From Lepidostoma basale (Eukaryota > Arthropoda > Insecta > Trichoptera > Lepidostomatidae), in contig JAHDVF020001555.1 of the NCBI GenBank assembly GCA_022606425.2, forward strand, positions 62,001 through 126,000: DNA of 64,000 nucleotides, given 5' to 3'. Both the position numbers and the translations under genes were made by a program. The notes beneath the pieces are model-generated. The model saw nothing but the letters and a program-made list of their open reading frames with translations. It was not told where the DNA came from and ran no database searches. The stretch's first letter is position 1. The number at the start of each line of letters is the position of its first letter. Of this stretch, positions 35,353-46,439 are shown piece after piece.

Positions 35353-36528
35353 CATAATAATAATAATAAATTGGATAATTTATAGAGCGCCATTTTTATG
35401 AATTACTCATCTCAAGGGCGCTGAATGGAAGAGAGAATAGAAGAAATTGCTGCAAACCAATCCCAGGATTGAAACTTTCTAACTAACAATTTAGCCTACA
35501 CTAGAGTCACTAGAAAATGACCAAATCTACCGTACGAACCAATTTATGTTTTAAACGTCGAATCACTTAAATGCCGCTTTTGTATTATCTTGTAAACATT
35601 TAAAAACATGACATTATTGTTATAATTTGTTCACAGTATTCCTTGTGTGATCCATTGTAATTTGTATATTTCGAACACGTGAAAATGTTTATAAAGAGTT
35701 CAAATAGGTAGGTCACCATCAAGGTATATAGAATAAATATGGTAAGATATTCCGCGTTTTATTTTTGACATCTACTGCGCAGCTACGTCACGTGGAGACC
35801 CAAGCATTAGGTTGTGTAGTATGAGTTGAGTATATATTTATACATTGGGTATGGAATTTTTCTTTGTTTATTTATTACGTCTAATTAAAAGAAGTTTTTG
35901 TAATTGTATTAAATAAATTATGACAAATCGTTTTCTTTATTTAAGTTATTGTTTTTTTTATTTTTCTTTTTTTAGAGTTAGCATCTTCAATGAGCTTTAA
36001 GTTCATTGTTCTTATTTTGAAAAACATTTTACATCGATAAAAAAGATTTTTAACTGGATATGGCAAATCAACTCCATTTGATTTAGCTTGTTTATAGTTA
36101 TTTAGGTTTGTTTATAGTTTCGTTTCGATTTCGAGTTCACCACATGACGTCACTTGACAGCAAATTATTAGAAAGGGATAGCATGCTACGTGCGCAATAT
36201 CTTACCATATTATTCTATATACCTTGGGTCACCATAGTAAAAATATGAATAACGGTAAATAGTACCTATATTAGTTGGTTAAGTACCTAGATTGAAACAA
36301 TCTTAAAATGCAAATAAAATATACTGGCGAGGTGCATCTTTCATAATTGTACATCTATGGAATATATCCACAGAAGCAAAGATGGCAGTACACAATGGAG
36401 TTCTAGTGCCAACCCTCATGTATGGAAGTGAAGCTTGGAGCTGGGAAAAGAAGGATGAAAGCAGGATAAACGCCGTAGAAATGAGATCACTAAGAAGAAT
36501 GTGCAGGAAAATGTTGTATGATAACTAA
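35353..36528. repeat. Inverted copy of 5828-6486, with MITE
   Basis: Read in reverse complement, this matches 5828-6486 along its length, through the K-like tail, the 430-bp repeat and the T-B fragment (36358-36528). Subtracting the 507-bp MITE and its 9-bp duplication leaves 660 bases against 659. Confidence 0.9.
35720..36226. mobile_element. MITE, 507 bp, 9-bp target duplication
   Basis: Inverted termini start CAAGGTATATAGAATAA and match over about 31 bases with one 1-base indel. Target duplication GGTCACCAT at 35711-35719 and 36227-36235, and the empty site is visible in the 6.1 kb copy. A 9-bp duplication suggests MuDR- or Merlin-like mobilisation. No ORF. Confidence 0.95.
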
Positions 36529-36537
36529 CCAATCATA

Positions 36538-36885
36538 ATATAACTAACCAACCATCACGCCGTTTCTTCGTAGTAGCAGGCAGAGAGAGTGGACCGCCAC
36601 ACTACTCTATCCTGGCACATCTCTCTAGCTTCCTCCACATTAATACAGCGAGTCATACACGCACTTTGATTCTTCCGACTTCTAACATGACCATCTGTAT
36701 GTATATAAAGGACTAAGTTTACAATAGTGTCACCAGTCTGTCGATGCCAGCGAGCCTGGCGAAACCGGTCGCTATCGAAATAAAGACAAAAGTGGAAGTA
36801 GTTAAAAAACATCGTTTTATTTAATTATTATTTCAAATGAAACCCCTTCGGGGAGACGGCGTGATGGTTAGTTAGTTAGTTTTTT
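36538..36885. mobile_element. T-C fragment, hammerhead repeat and T tail
   Basis: 36538-36693 (-): RACMTRCINVEEAREMC to the tail. 36730-36830 (+): CTGTCGATGCCAGCGAGCCT / CTGGCGAAACCGGTC hammerhead arm. 36840-36885 (+): the last bases of a T element with TTAG tail. Confidence 0.78.
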
Positions 36886-37092
36886 TATTTCAAATGAACT
36901 TCCATCAAGAGATTTCAGTAAAATCATTTGATTAATTATTAGATGTTGAAAAACTGAAAAGTGACTTTTTCGTTTTGTCGGAAACGCAAAACCTTATCGT
37001 AGATACACAACATCGTGTATAAGGAGATTTTAGAAATTTAATAAAGTCTTTAAACATAAATGAACCCAAAAAAACTTTAAGCTGATCTTGCT

Positions 37093-37125
37093 CGTTGATT
37101 TAAATCCTTGGTGTTAGTCTTTTTT
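37093..37125 (+). repeat. SINE-2 3' end fragment
   Basis: GATTTAAATCCTTGGTGTTA matches the end of the 59518-59697 copy. Confidence 0.55.
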
Positions 37126-37337
37126 TATATAAATAAAAAAATTATACGAGCAAATATAAGTTGGTTAAAATTTTTATTTAAAATCGGACATGTCCCCATA
37201 TTTTATTCACATCGTTATAATTGTAGTTCACCGGGGTCGCTGAACCAAATAATGTTCTCTTTTCAAATTGTAATCTCTAATATTCGAACGACGTTCCCTT
37301 TTTAAATGTCCCTCGCTAAATAGGGAACCCTTCATTG

Positions 37338-37447
37338 GATACAAGTATTTTAAATCTAGGTTGGCTTTGTCCACTTTGGTCGCATTATATAATCTTCATT
37401 GTATTTCTTTGCTAGTGAATCCGTTAGCCGTGGGGTGAACATCATAC
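37338..37447. repeat. Inverted repeat, partner at 38521-38632
   Basis: About 110 bases, near-identical in reverse complement to 38521-38632 (TTTGTCCACTTTGGTCGCAT, GTTAGCCGTGGGGTGAACAT). Not seen elsewhere in the window. Confidence 0.85.
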
Positions 37448-37617
37448 AAACCGTATGTTGCGATTGGTCATAATTTACAACATCAAAGAGAAGAATACAT
37501 TATAATTATTTTCTTTATTTTAGTTTTGATATTCCGCCAATGTCGTTCCTATGCCCTAATGAAAAATGAGGTGAGATTATGGGTAAGCCTAGTTACCACC
37601 TGCCCATGATTATAAAA

Positions 37618-38205
37618 AAAAACTGATTGTGACATAAGTGCGAACGGTGAGAAATTAGAGCAAGTTACAGAATGTTGTTACATGAATTGTTATGAATGTT
37701 GGAATCTGGGAACCATGTTTACAAGAGATGGAAGAATGGAGAAAGATATCGGAAGAAGGGTGGGTGTTGGAAACAAAATAAATTAATGCACTCAAAGTCA
37801 TTACCGCATATAGAAATATATCGACTGAAGCAAAGATGGCAGTGCATAATGGAGTTCTAGTCCCGACACTTATGTATGGAAGTGAAGCTTGGAGTTGGCA
37901 GAAGAAGGATGAAAGTAGGATAAATGCCGTAGAGATGAGGTCACTAAGATGAATGTGCGGATAAACAATGTATGATAGAATATCAAATTATGAAGTAAGA
38001 AAGGAATGTAAATCGGATGAATGCGGATTAATCAATTACTGAAAGGCGTCCATGTTCGAAGTAGGAACAATCGACGAGCGTGCATGTCACGATGTGTGAA
38101 TGTAGAAGAGGCGCGTGAATTATGCCAGGATAGAACAATGTGGCGATCCATCCTCTCTGCCTACCCCTCCGGATAAACGGCGTGATGGTTAGTTAGTTAG
38201 TTAGT
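37618..38205 (+). mobile_element. T-family LINE fragment (T-B), internal deletion
   Basis: CDISANGEKLEQVTE, RRVGVGNKIN, KMAVHNGVLVPTLMYGSEAW, MRSLR; then a jump at about 38027 to INYRKASMFEVGTIDE and the C-terminus with (TTAG)n at 38187-38205. Confidence 0.85.
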
Positions 38206-38279
38206 TATCTATAAAAAATGACGTTATTATCAATATTATGTATCTGTATATTGTATAATATTTAATATTGATGATAATT

Positions 38280-38520
38280 AACTATCTATCCATCACGCCG
38301 CTTCCCCGGAGGGATAGGCAGAGAGGATGGACTGCCATATTGCTCTGTTCTGATATACCTTATAAGCTTCCTCTACATTCATACATCGTAACATGCGCGC
38401 TCGTCGATTTTTCCGACTTCAAATGTGGCCGTCTTTTAGTATTTGATTAAATTGGACATGCCATGCTTTCCTTGGTCTTCCACGGCTTCTCTTTTCACTC
38501 ACAGTGCTTGTACTGTATGA
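38280..38520 (-). mobile_element. T-family fragment (T-B)
   Basis: Terminal ~75 codons, tail altered to TAACTATCTATCC. Confidence 0.75.
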
Positions 38521-38632
38521 TGTTCACCCCACGGCTAACAGATTCACTAGCAAAGAAATACAATGAAGATTATATAATGCGACCAAAGTGGACAAAGCCA
38601 ACGTAGATTTAAAATACTTATTTTAGTGAAGG

Positions 38633-38815
38633 TACGTTCAGGGGACAAATACTCTTGACTTTAGAAAGTATCTTGTCTTCCTAATGTCGAACCATCTCTA
38701 ATGCGTTCCTAGTACTTTGTTGTATTTTTATAATATTTTACCTGTACTTAATAGATGCCTTAAACATTTTCCTGTTTGTAATGTCTTTTGAGTTAATAAA
38801 CTGATTTGATTTGAT
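38633..38815 (+). mobile_element. J-family 3' end
   Basis: TGAAGGTACGTTCAGGGGAC (FHISEGTFRGQ region) through CTTAATAGATGCCTTAAACA to the AAACTGATTTGATTTGATTT tail. Confidence 0.82.
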
Positions 38816-39054
38816 TTATTCAACATTTTAACAATTCTTTTCTCGTCCGTTCCAACTGACTGTATCCTGTTATTTACTGTAGCCTGTTGCTGTAATGTCT
38901 TCTCAGTCTTCCCCATCGCACAATATCTTCGACATCCCAATTCCTCCTTATTTTGAAAATTTTCCCTCTCGGGGTGTCGTTGTTTTAACCTTTCTCCAAT
39001 GTCGAGCCCTGCCAACTTGTTGTTACTTTTGTAAATATATATTAAGTTAAAATC

Positions 39055-39945
39055 GGGAAGACAGAAAGATTGGACCGCCACGCTGTTCTTTTCTGATCTC
39101 TTTTTTCTCATAATTTATTTATCGATTTCTCCGACACCTCACGTGGCCGACATTCAATATTTTATTTATTTGATTGCGCCACGTTTTCCTCGGTCTACCT
39201 ATATTTCTATTTCATTTTACGTCGTTTACATAAACTTTCTTTACCATTCATTCTTTCCGTGTGTCCGTCCAAACCATCTTCTAAATCAGTGATTCCCAAA
39301 GTGGTCTATATAGACTTCCAGGGGTCCACGACAACTTGCAGGGGGCCTACGTCAGTGCGAAATTGAGGGTCCACGAGATGGTTCAACTAAATTGAAGCCG
39401 AATATTGAAACGAATTTCAAGATTTATCAAACAACCGTGATCATTGGTGACCTTTTTTTTTTAGCTCAACAGCGACTTCCGGTTAGTAGATACAGAATTC
39501 GGCAGCAACCAATTTTTTTTGCAATCGATTCGATAAATCAATTAGAAAAGCAGGGGGTCTACACGAGATACAAAATATCGGCAAGGGATCTACGAGACAA
39601 AAAAGTTTGGGAGCCTCTGTTCTAAATGATCCTTTAATTATTTTTAAGATATTCGAATGATTTACTGAAAACTCTGGAAGATCATTTTAAATAATAATTA
39701 AATAAAAATAGTTTCCACAGACTAGTCTGTAGATGCAAGAGAGCCTGATGAAACCGGTCGCTGTCGAAATACTTTTTTTCATTTAACACTTTCATTCGCA
39801 TTGCATTCAATTCTTATAATTGCATTTGATGCTCTATTACCTATATACAGATTTATAGTACACACATTTCTTCTAAAATATCTCATTTATACTGCATTTA
39901 TTTTACTTTCATCCTTTTTTGCCAGTTCCATACATTAAGATATTT
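39055..39945 (-). mobile_element. T-family fragment (T-A) with nested hAT and hammerhead repeats
   Basis: T coding at 39055-39286, 39620-39660 and 39790-39945. The hAT MITE (39287-39619) and a degraded hammerhead arm (39700-39785, CTGATGAAACCGGTCGCTGT) interrupt it. Confidence 0.75.
39287..39619. mobile_element. hAT-like MITE, 333 bp
   Basis: Termini CAGTGATTCCCAAAGTGG and AAGTTTGGGAGCCTCTG. 8-bp duplication TTCTAAAT at 39279-39286 and 39620-39627. GGGGTCCACG/GGGGTCTACACG subterminal repeats. Confidence 0.9.
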
Positions 39946-40329
39946 TATAATGTAATCTATATCCAACATTTATATGTGTATGTACGAGTATGCTCTGTCA
40001 ACAGCGGTGTAACCATTGTGTTTCCCAAGTTGGGACCCGCCAGGCGCACCCCTTCTCTTTAGTTCTCCCCCGGTCCTGACGTCACGGTTGCCGCTCCGGT
40101 GACCCGCGCTAATTGGTTACCCCAACTCGTGCTATACCGTGTCGCCGACGTCTACAATTATCACCCCTCGCCCGCGTGGCACCCCGACTAACTAACTTAT
40201 TAACTTGCTGATCTTTGTGGGGTATCTAAACCCGACGATTCTATGCTCTTTAAATATTTTAATACACATAATTAACTTGAAGAAAATATCGTTACTGCTT
40301 ATAATCAAACTAACGTTTAATTATTAAAC
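39946..40329. other. Unassigned, GC-rich at 40010-40200
   Basis: 40010-40200 (GTTGGGACCCGCCAGGCGCA) resembles no repeat in the window; TGACGTCA is present at 40078. Possible regulatory element. Confidence 0.35.
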
Positions 40330-40565
40330 ATATGAGTGTTTTGAGAAAGAATAATGTATGACGATTAAGTGCGATGGGCGAGAAATTGGAGCAAGTTCCC
40401 GATTTTACATATCTGGAAAGCATGTCTTCTTAATGTCGAACCATCTCTAATGCGTTCCTGGTATTATATTGAATGTATATAATATTTGACCTGTATTCAA
40501 TAGATGCCTTAAACATTTTTGCTGTTTGTAATGTCTTTTGACTAAATAAACTGATTTGATTTGTA
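40330..40565 (+). mobile_element. T fragment joined to J tail
   Basis: 40330-40424: T-B ISAMGEKLEQVPDFTYLESM region. 40425-40565: J 3' end with GAACCATCTCTAATGCGTTC and the AAACTGATTTGATTTG tail. Confidence 0.75.
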
Positions 40566-40654
40566 TTAATGATTTGAGCGTTAACCTAATATTTTTTTTA
40601 TTGTTTACCTATAAAATAAGAAGAAAAATGACAATACACAGAGAATTTACATAT

Positions 40655-40870
40655 TGAAGCCGTTCCCCGAAGGGATACGCAGAAATAATGGATCGTAGGA
40701 TTGTTCTTCTCTGACATACTTCTCTAGCTATCGAATAATTCATCCTCAACATTCATTCGCAGTGTCATATATGCCCGTCGATTTCTCCGACTCCTCACGC
40801 GGCCGACATGTAATATTAGATTTAATTGATCGTGTCACGCTTTCCTAGGTCTTCTTGTATTTCTAATTCT
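40655..40870 (-). mobile_element. T-family fragment (T-A)
   Basis: Terminal codons without TTAG tail; a 12-base insert (TATCGAATAATT) interrupts the coding. Confidence 0.7.
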
Positions 40871-40892
40871 TTATTAATTAATAAAAATCCTT

Positions 40893-41165
40893 ATTTAACT
40901 AACTAACTAACTAACCATCACGCCGTCTCCCCGAAAGGGTAGGCAGAAATAATGGACTGTCACACTTTTACTGATGCGGCACTCCATCCTTCTCTTTTCG
41001 CCCCGCGGGAGATGCGGTGTGATGGGTTGCGAACCTCATCGCCCCAAATAGGCATCTCCCGCGCACACTTCGATCGTCCAACACCCACAAAATAAATCTA
41101 AAACAAATAATATAAAATAAAATAACAAAATTAAAATAATTCAACACAAAATCATTATTTACATG
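40893..41165 (-). mobile_element. SINE-T copy 2
   Basis: (TTAG)n tail and T terminus, then ACTGATGCGGCACTCCATCC, CCGCGGGAGATGCGGTGTGA and GGTTGCGAACCTCATCGCC (minus-strand B-box-like). Very close to copy 1. Confidence 0.85.
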
Positions 41166-41289
41166 TGTCCAAACCATCTGAAGGACCCTTTCATTATTTT
41201 GTTCATTACACTTTAATTTAAATTGCACTTTTTTTGCATTTGACACCCTCTCATTTACATTTTATTAAAACATACTGTACATTTAAAAA

Positions 41290-41413
41290 AATCAATCTTT
41301 TTAAAATGAATGTAATTGTTAATATTTCGTTTAATTTGTAGAGTGAATTATAATCAATCTTTTTAAAATGAATGTAATTGTTAATATTTCGTTTAATTTG
41401 TAGAGTGAATTAT
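41290..41413. repeat. Perfect tandem duplication, 62-bp unit
   Basis: Two head-to-tail copies of a 62-bp AT-rich unit starting AATCAATCTTTTTAAAATGA. Confidence 0.9.
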
Positions 41414-41814
41414 TAGAAAAAAATATATTTAAGTGTTTTAATTTATTTCTAAATATTAATCTTTTAGATATATATCCTTGGATGATTGAAAAATTACCCC
41501 TTAAATAAATTATACCGTACCTACTTACCGGTGAAAAGGTGACGGAGTTTCATAATAAAAGGATTTTGTATGAATAATGCAGCGCCATCAGATGAATTCA
41601 TGGCTTCTTATATCAAACGTCGGCTTTACGGGCCGAGATGGGCGCGCGGAGAGAGTATTACCCTAAGCCGGCCCTGCCGACGCGCTCTGGGCCGGCTGGA
41701 GTGTAAAAGATCGCCCAATATTATGATGTAATAGTTTAATATAAATACTGAAATGGTCATGGCTTTATTTATTGTTTCATGAACACGTAAAATTGTTATT
41801 TGAAACAAGAATTT
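41414..41814. other. Unassigned intronic sequence
   Basis: Mostly AT-rich; a GC-rich core at 41620-41710 (CGGGCCGAGATGGGCGCGCG). No repeat or coding recognised. Confidence 0.3.
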
Positions 41815-42153
41815 ATGATAGAATGTAGAAAATCTGTATATGATAGAGTTTCGAATGAAAATATAAAAGGTGTATGCAGTACGAACGAAAATATTATGAA
41901 TACAATTATGAAAGGAACATTTATATGGTTAGGACATGGAAAATCAGAATGGCAAAAAAGTATATGTTAACCATGTAAACGGAACGAAGATCGAGGAACA
42001 TGTGGCTCGATCAAGTAAATAAAATACAATAAAACATTGGTCGTCGAAGATGTATTGGACACATGGAAAGAAATAATGGAAAAAAAGTATATCTTAACCG
42101 TGTTAAAAGCAACTAGAAATAGAGGAAGATCGAGTAACCGTGGCACGATCAAA
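41815..42153 (+). mobile_element. T-family fragments (T-A), degraded
   Basis: KSVYDRVSNENIKG, NTIMKGTFIWLGHG, then a second GHMER-like stretch at 42055-42100; deletions and stops. Confidence 0.65.
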
Positions 42154-42154
42154 G

Positions 42155-42612
42155 GTTCGGGTCTGGGTTGGGGTCTAATTCTCTGCAGCTTCGAAGAGAC
42201 GGGTTTCTCATAACCCATTTCTTTAGACTAATTAGGGGATATTTTGAAAACTCAGCCGTGCTGGAAGGTGTAGGTCTTTTTGTTACCGACAGATATCTCC
42301 GACAGCGCCAGCATAGATTGTTTTACCTACCCGCCGCCAGAACCAACCTGGCTCTGATGACACCGGCGGGAAGAGCAATCAATCTGCTGAACGCGGTCTC
42401 CTCGGAAATCGACGTCTTTCATATCAGTGAAAGTACGTTCGGAAGGCAAATACTCTTAATTCTGGAGAGTATCCTGTCTTCCTAATGTTGAACCATCTCT
42501 CATGCGTTTCTGGTAGTATACTATACACAATATATTATTTTACCTGTTCTCAATAGATGCCCTTAAAAATAATTTTGTAATATCTGTTGATGAAATAAAC
42601 TGATTTGATTTG
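42155..42612 (+). mobile_element. J-family LINE with intact 3' end
   Basis: SNSLQLRRDGFLITHFFRLI, SAVLEGVGLFVTDRYLRQRQ, NLALMTPAGRAINLLNAVSS, then a 3' UTR and AAATAAACTGATTTGATTTG end. Confidence 0.87.
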
Positions 42613-42870
42613 AAAAATATTGAATGTCGGCCGATGTATGAATGTTGATGAAGCGAGAGAAGTATGTCCGGAAAGATGAGTATGGCGGTCTATTATTTCT
42701 GCCTGCCCCTTAGTAGAATTTGTCAATGAAAGGTAAAAATACCGTTCACAATGGAGTTCTGTTTTTTACCCTTTATGTATGTAAGCGAAGAATGAAACTT
42801 GCGTAAAAAGGAAGATGTCTGCTATGTTAGAAGTTTGAGGAATCGACGTGCGTGTATGAATGTGACATGT
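42613..42870 (+). mobile_element. T-family fragments
   Basis: 42613-42715 (ILNVGRCMNVDEAREVCPERM-like) and 42735-42870 (TVHNGVLFFTLYVS.., RSLRNRRACMNV) are short, rearranged T pieces. Confidence 0.55.
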
Positions 42871-43004
42871 GCATGTAAACACGTGTTATTATGCGCATAT
42901 TAGGAAGGAATTTAAAGAGATTATTTCGTAATAAAGGCACATATAAATCACCGAATTTATTATTAAATACTTTTCAAGTCTGAAGTGATAAAGTATTTTT
43001 TTGA

Positions 43005-43640
43005 CCCGTAGTCAATCGGGCAGTAGCATTGAATACGCTGAGAATTTGGCAATGCGTATATTTCTGCTCTTATATTGTCGTACAATGGAGTTTGCTGCTG
43101 GAGCGAGGCTCACGATAGACACTTCTTCTTCGATGGCCCTACAGCCCATATCGAGCCTTAGCCTCAAATATTCTTCGCCTCCAGCTCCTCCTGTCCTCCG
43201 CTTCGACCCTCCAATCTGACACTCGTAACAATTTCGCCCCATCTCTCCCAACTTCATCCTCCCATCGCAGCCTTGGTCGTCCAATTGGTCTTCTACCACC
43301 TGGGTGCGACTCCAGCAATCTTTTTGGGGATCGCGATGACGGCCTCCTCTGCACGTGACCGGCCCATCTCAGTCTATTCAGTCTGACCTGTGTGGAGAGA
43401 CTGGGAGCTTTGTAAATATAGTACAGCTCGTCATTATGCCGCACTCTCCAGCCTTCACCGTCATTCACAGGTCCCAGAATTCTGCGCAGCACCCTTCTCT
43501 CAAAAGCATCCAGTCGCTCTGCGAATTTCGCTGTCATTGTCCACGCTTCACATCCATAGGTCACTACTGTTCGGATGATTGTTTTATACAGGTGATTTTG
43601 ATTTTCCAGTGTATGTTTCTTGATTTGAGCGCTGGTAGTA
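43005..43640 (-). mobile_element. F-family LINE fragment
   Basis: Open frame 43139-43564: MTYGCEAWTMTAKFAERLDA, FERRVLRRILGPVND, LNRLRWAGHVQRRP, RPIGRPRLRWEDEV, EAEDRRSWRRRIFEAKARYG. The only copy of this RT C-terminal type in the window and open for 141 codons, so it is relatively young or lightly decayed. Confidence 0.82.
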
Positions 43641-44040
43641 GAGAGAAGAATGTTTAGTTGCCAATTGTGCTTCTTCTTTCGATTTCCTCACGATAGACAC
43701 TGGTGTTATAAATCGGCTTAAGCCTCTAATTTTAAATTGTGAAAAAGTGTTTAACAAAGTGAAGTGAAAAATTGTTAAGTGAAGTGATAAAAAAATGTGA
43801 TTTTTAATCGGCGTTTAAATGAAAGCTGTTATCCTTGTAAATTCAAAAATAGAGCGCATATTCCATAATTTTTAAAACGTTAATAAAGTTATCAATGTTT
43901 ATTTAATTAATATGTAATTAAAAATAATTTATTTTAATTAAATCACTGTCCACTAGACGGCTTGTGCGATAAGAAAACGCGGAACACCAAACTGTGGTCC
44001 GCTTGGTAAATTGAAAAAATGTATTTATTTGTATTTTTAA
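43641..44040. other. Intron 1 end, no repeat recognised
   Basis: AT-rich DNA before da exon 2; holds the branch point region but no clear consensus was chosen. Confidence 0.35.
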
Positions 44041-44050
44041 TGTTTTGCAG

Positions 44051-44103
44051 TCACAGAAAAAACAGGATTCCAGTCACCATATGCAGGAATGGACAATGGA
44101 ATG
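44051..44103 (+). CDS. da: daughterless, coding exon 2
   Basis: A 53-base exon between the acceptor TGTTTTGCAG (44041-44050) and the donor ATG/GTGAGT (44104). Spliced to exon 1 it reads ...NKQP-V-TEKTGFQSPYAGMDNGM, comparable to the Drosophila Da stretch that follows KQP and contains a YG...ENGMY motif. It is too short to show as an ORF and is surrounded by repeats. It ends in phase 0. Confidence 0.88.
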
Positions 44104-44352
44104 GTGAGTCGATTTTTTTAAATTTATTTATTGATTAAATTTTATTAATACTTTTGCTTTACATTAAATGTTTTTTTTGTACATTTCTTGTGGTGTTTGT
44201 TGAATATGTAATATTATTAATCTTTTTTATTTATTATGTAAGGTAAGTAATCAAAAAATAATAATTTAATATTATTTATGATATTATGAAAAAAATAGTT
44301 TTTTAAGTTGTTTAAACAATCAAGTGCATCAATCGGTTATGTGTATTATACT

Positions 44353-44576
44353 AAGACGGCATTAGTGACAGAGTGGCAACAGCTACGACTGCCACACAGA
44401 AGGTCCCGGGTTCGATTCCCGGCAGTATGAACAAAACGATAATTACCACGCTGTCTTTGATCAGGTAGAACACGTGACAATTAAATTGGCGATAGCGTCG
44501 CTACCTATCACATGTCATGGGAATCAATAGCTAAAAAAAAAATTGTAATTGGGTTTAAATAAATATCCTGTTGTAA
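44353..44576 (+). mobile_element. SINE-1
   Basis: Head GGCATTAGTGACAGAGTGGC, B box GGTTCGATTCC, body GGCGATAGCGTCGCTACCTA, 3' part ATTGTAATTGGGTTTAAATA. Confidence 0.85.
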
Positions 44577-44800
44577 ATAATGAAAACAAAAAAAAAATTG
44601 GTACAAAATTTCTTTATTATTATGTATTTAGTGTGCTTCCAATTGTGTTTATGTTCCACCAGACCAGAAGATGGCAGCAAGCTGCCGAAACCGGTCGAAC
44701 ATAAACACAAGTGGAAGCAAACTAAACACATAACAATAAAGAAATTTTGTATGTATATTTTTTTTGTTTTCATTATTTCAAATGAACTTCTACCTAATTA
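44577..44800. repeat. Hammerhead inverted repeat
   Basis: AT-rich arms (ACAAAATTTCTTTATTATTA, AATTGTGTTTATGTTCCACC) flank a core on the plus strand: CAGAAGA, stem II GGCAGC/GCTGCC, GAAAC and CGGTC. One core deviation (CAGAAGA for CTGANGA). The opposite arm lacks its own core. Confidence 0.75.
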
Positions 44801-45369
44801 ATAAGAAATTTCAAATAAAAATATTAATTATTTAACCTGTCGGATACAAAATAAAAATGTGGAAAGCAACGGGAAATTAGCGCATTAAAAGACCCAAGGG
44901 GAAGCTTTAAAAATTAATATTTGAAACACGAACTTATTCTATATTCAGACAATATTTTCCACAACTTTACTCTTTTAACGTTAAATTTTCGTTTTAATGT
45001 TACGAAATTTTAGTTTTAAAAAATATATATTGTATATTTTAATTCTGTCTGATCTCGTATAATGTTTAAAATGTCTGTGTCTGGATACGAATCGGTTAGA
45101 TTAATCGTCGTGTTATGTATGGGTCATGAGTTATTGCGAGTGAATTATCTGTTTTACGAAATATGTCGTATGTAATTTCTCTTTGTTTGCTATGCTTTAC
45201 GTCTAAAATTTTATTCAGCTAATTTACTGATAATACGATTATTATGAATCATACGTCATACCATATAGAAATATACTAATTTAATTTATATTTACATAAT
45301 TTCTAGACTGCGTTAATTTAAGGCGTAATAATTACGATTCGAATTTTCTTAATTCTTCAATTTGGAACA
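44801..45369. other. AT-rich intronic DNA, nothing recognised
   Basis: No repeat, coding or RNA feature seen. Confidence 0.35.
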
Positions 45370-45640
45370 CTGTAACTAACTAACTAACTAACTAACTAAC
45401 CATCAAAAATCAAATACCAACTCGTTCGACTGATATTAATGGGTAAAGTGGAGGGACGTCGGGGAGTTGGTAGAAGGCAACTGTCCTGGCTGCGGAACAT
45501 CAAAGAGTGAACAGGAAAACAATAGTTCAGAACCTGTTCCAAGTGGCGCAGGATAGAGATACCTTTGCTGCAGTGATCGCCCACGTTGGGGGGATAATTC
45601 ATAAAAATGACGTTCAATAAATAATCCAATTTATTATTAA
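45370..45640. mobile_element. T tail, E-family piece and K-like tail
   Basis: 45373-45410 (-): (TTAG)n of seven units plus CATGG-like T end only. 45420-45590 (+): E-family GKVEGRRGVGRRQLSWLRNI and LFQVAQDRDTFAAVIAHVGG. 45594-45640 (+): K-like end (AATTCATAAAAATGACGTT) with TTATTATTAA. Confidence 0.75.
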
Positions 45641-46425
45641 TACAGTGTTCCACAGTATTACAGTGTTGTTAATCGCTGAGAGTAGAGAAAATTTGCAAAT
45701 CTTAGTGTCAAGGATGTATGAGGAATGCAAAAAGAGTGACTTGGTGATGAATGTGTCTAAATCTAAAGTGATGGTTTTCGAGAAAGAAGAATGTATGACG
45801 ATTTGTGATATAAGTGCGATGGGCGAGAAATTGGAGCAAGTTGCCGAATTGACGTATCTGGGAAGCATGTTTACAAGAGACGGAAAAATGGAGAAAGACA
45901 TCGAAAGAAGGGTTGGTGCTGGGGATAAAATAAATGGCGCACTCAAAGTCATTACTGCAAATAGAAATATATCCACAGAAGAAAAGATGACAGTACACAA
46001 TGGAGTTCTAGTGCCAACCCTCATGTATGGAAGTGAAGCTTGGAGCTGGCAAAAGAAGGATGAAAGCAGGATGAATGCCGTACAAATGAGATTACTAAGA
46101 AGGTGTGAGAAAACTTTGTATGATAGAATACCGAACGATGAAATAAGAAAGAAATGTAAGGCAGATAACTGCATCATTGAAAAAATTAAAAAAGGATACC
46201 TGAGATGGTTTGGACATATGGAACGAATGTATGAGAGTAGAATGGTTAAAAAGTTGTACACAAGCAGCGTGAGTGGAAAAAGAAGCCGAGGACGACCGAG
46301 GAAAACATGGAATGACCAAAATAATCAATTACTAAAAGGCAGCCACATTCGAAGTCGGAATAATCGACGTGCGTGCATTGTACACACTCTTCCTACCCCT
46401 TTGGAGAAATGGCGTGATGGTTAGT
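45641..46425 (+). mobile_element. T-family LINE, longest T-B copy
   Basis: A 259-codon open frame (45645-46424) from just past the YADD box: MNVSKSKVMVFEKEECM, GEKLEQVAELTYLGSMFTRD, MEKDIERRVGAGDKINGALK, MTVHNGVLVPTLMYGSEAWS, then GHMERMYESRMVKK and RSRGRPRKTW. An indel near RACIVHTLP shifts the last codons. TTAG tail at 46420. Probably a fairly recent insertion. Confidence 0.92.
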
Positions 46426-46439
46426 TAGTAAGTATTAGT

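Noticed and set aside
40968..41246. 92-codon minus frame (and the similar one at 61969-62208)
   Set aside because: Lies in SINE-T; the frame is not conserved among its four copies and has no known domain.
44555..44801. Mirror-image 72- and 73-codon frames on opposite strands
   Set aside because: By-product of the inverted repeat; the two peptides are similar because the DNA is palindromic.
45373..45402. Telomeric-type repeats (TTAG runs against the TTAGG of insects)
   Set aside because: The unit is a tetramer and always follows the T-family stop codon; it is a retrotransposon tail.
45645..46424. 259-codon frame as a host gene
   Set aside because: It is a T-family RT fragment lacking the 5' part of the RT domain, and dozens of copies exist here.
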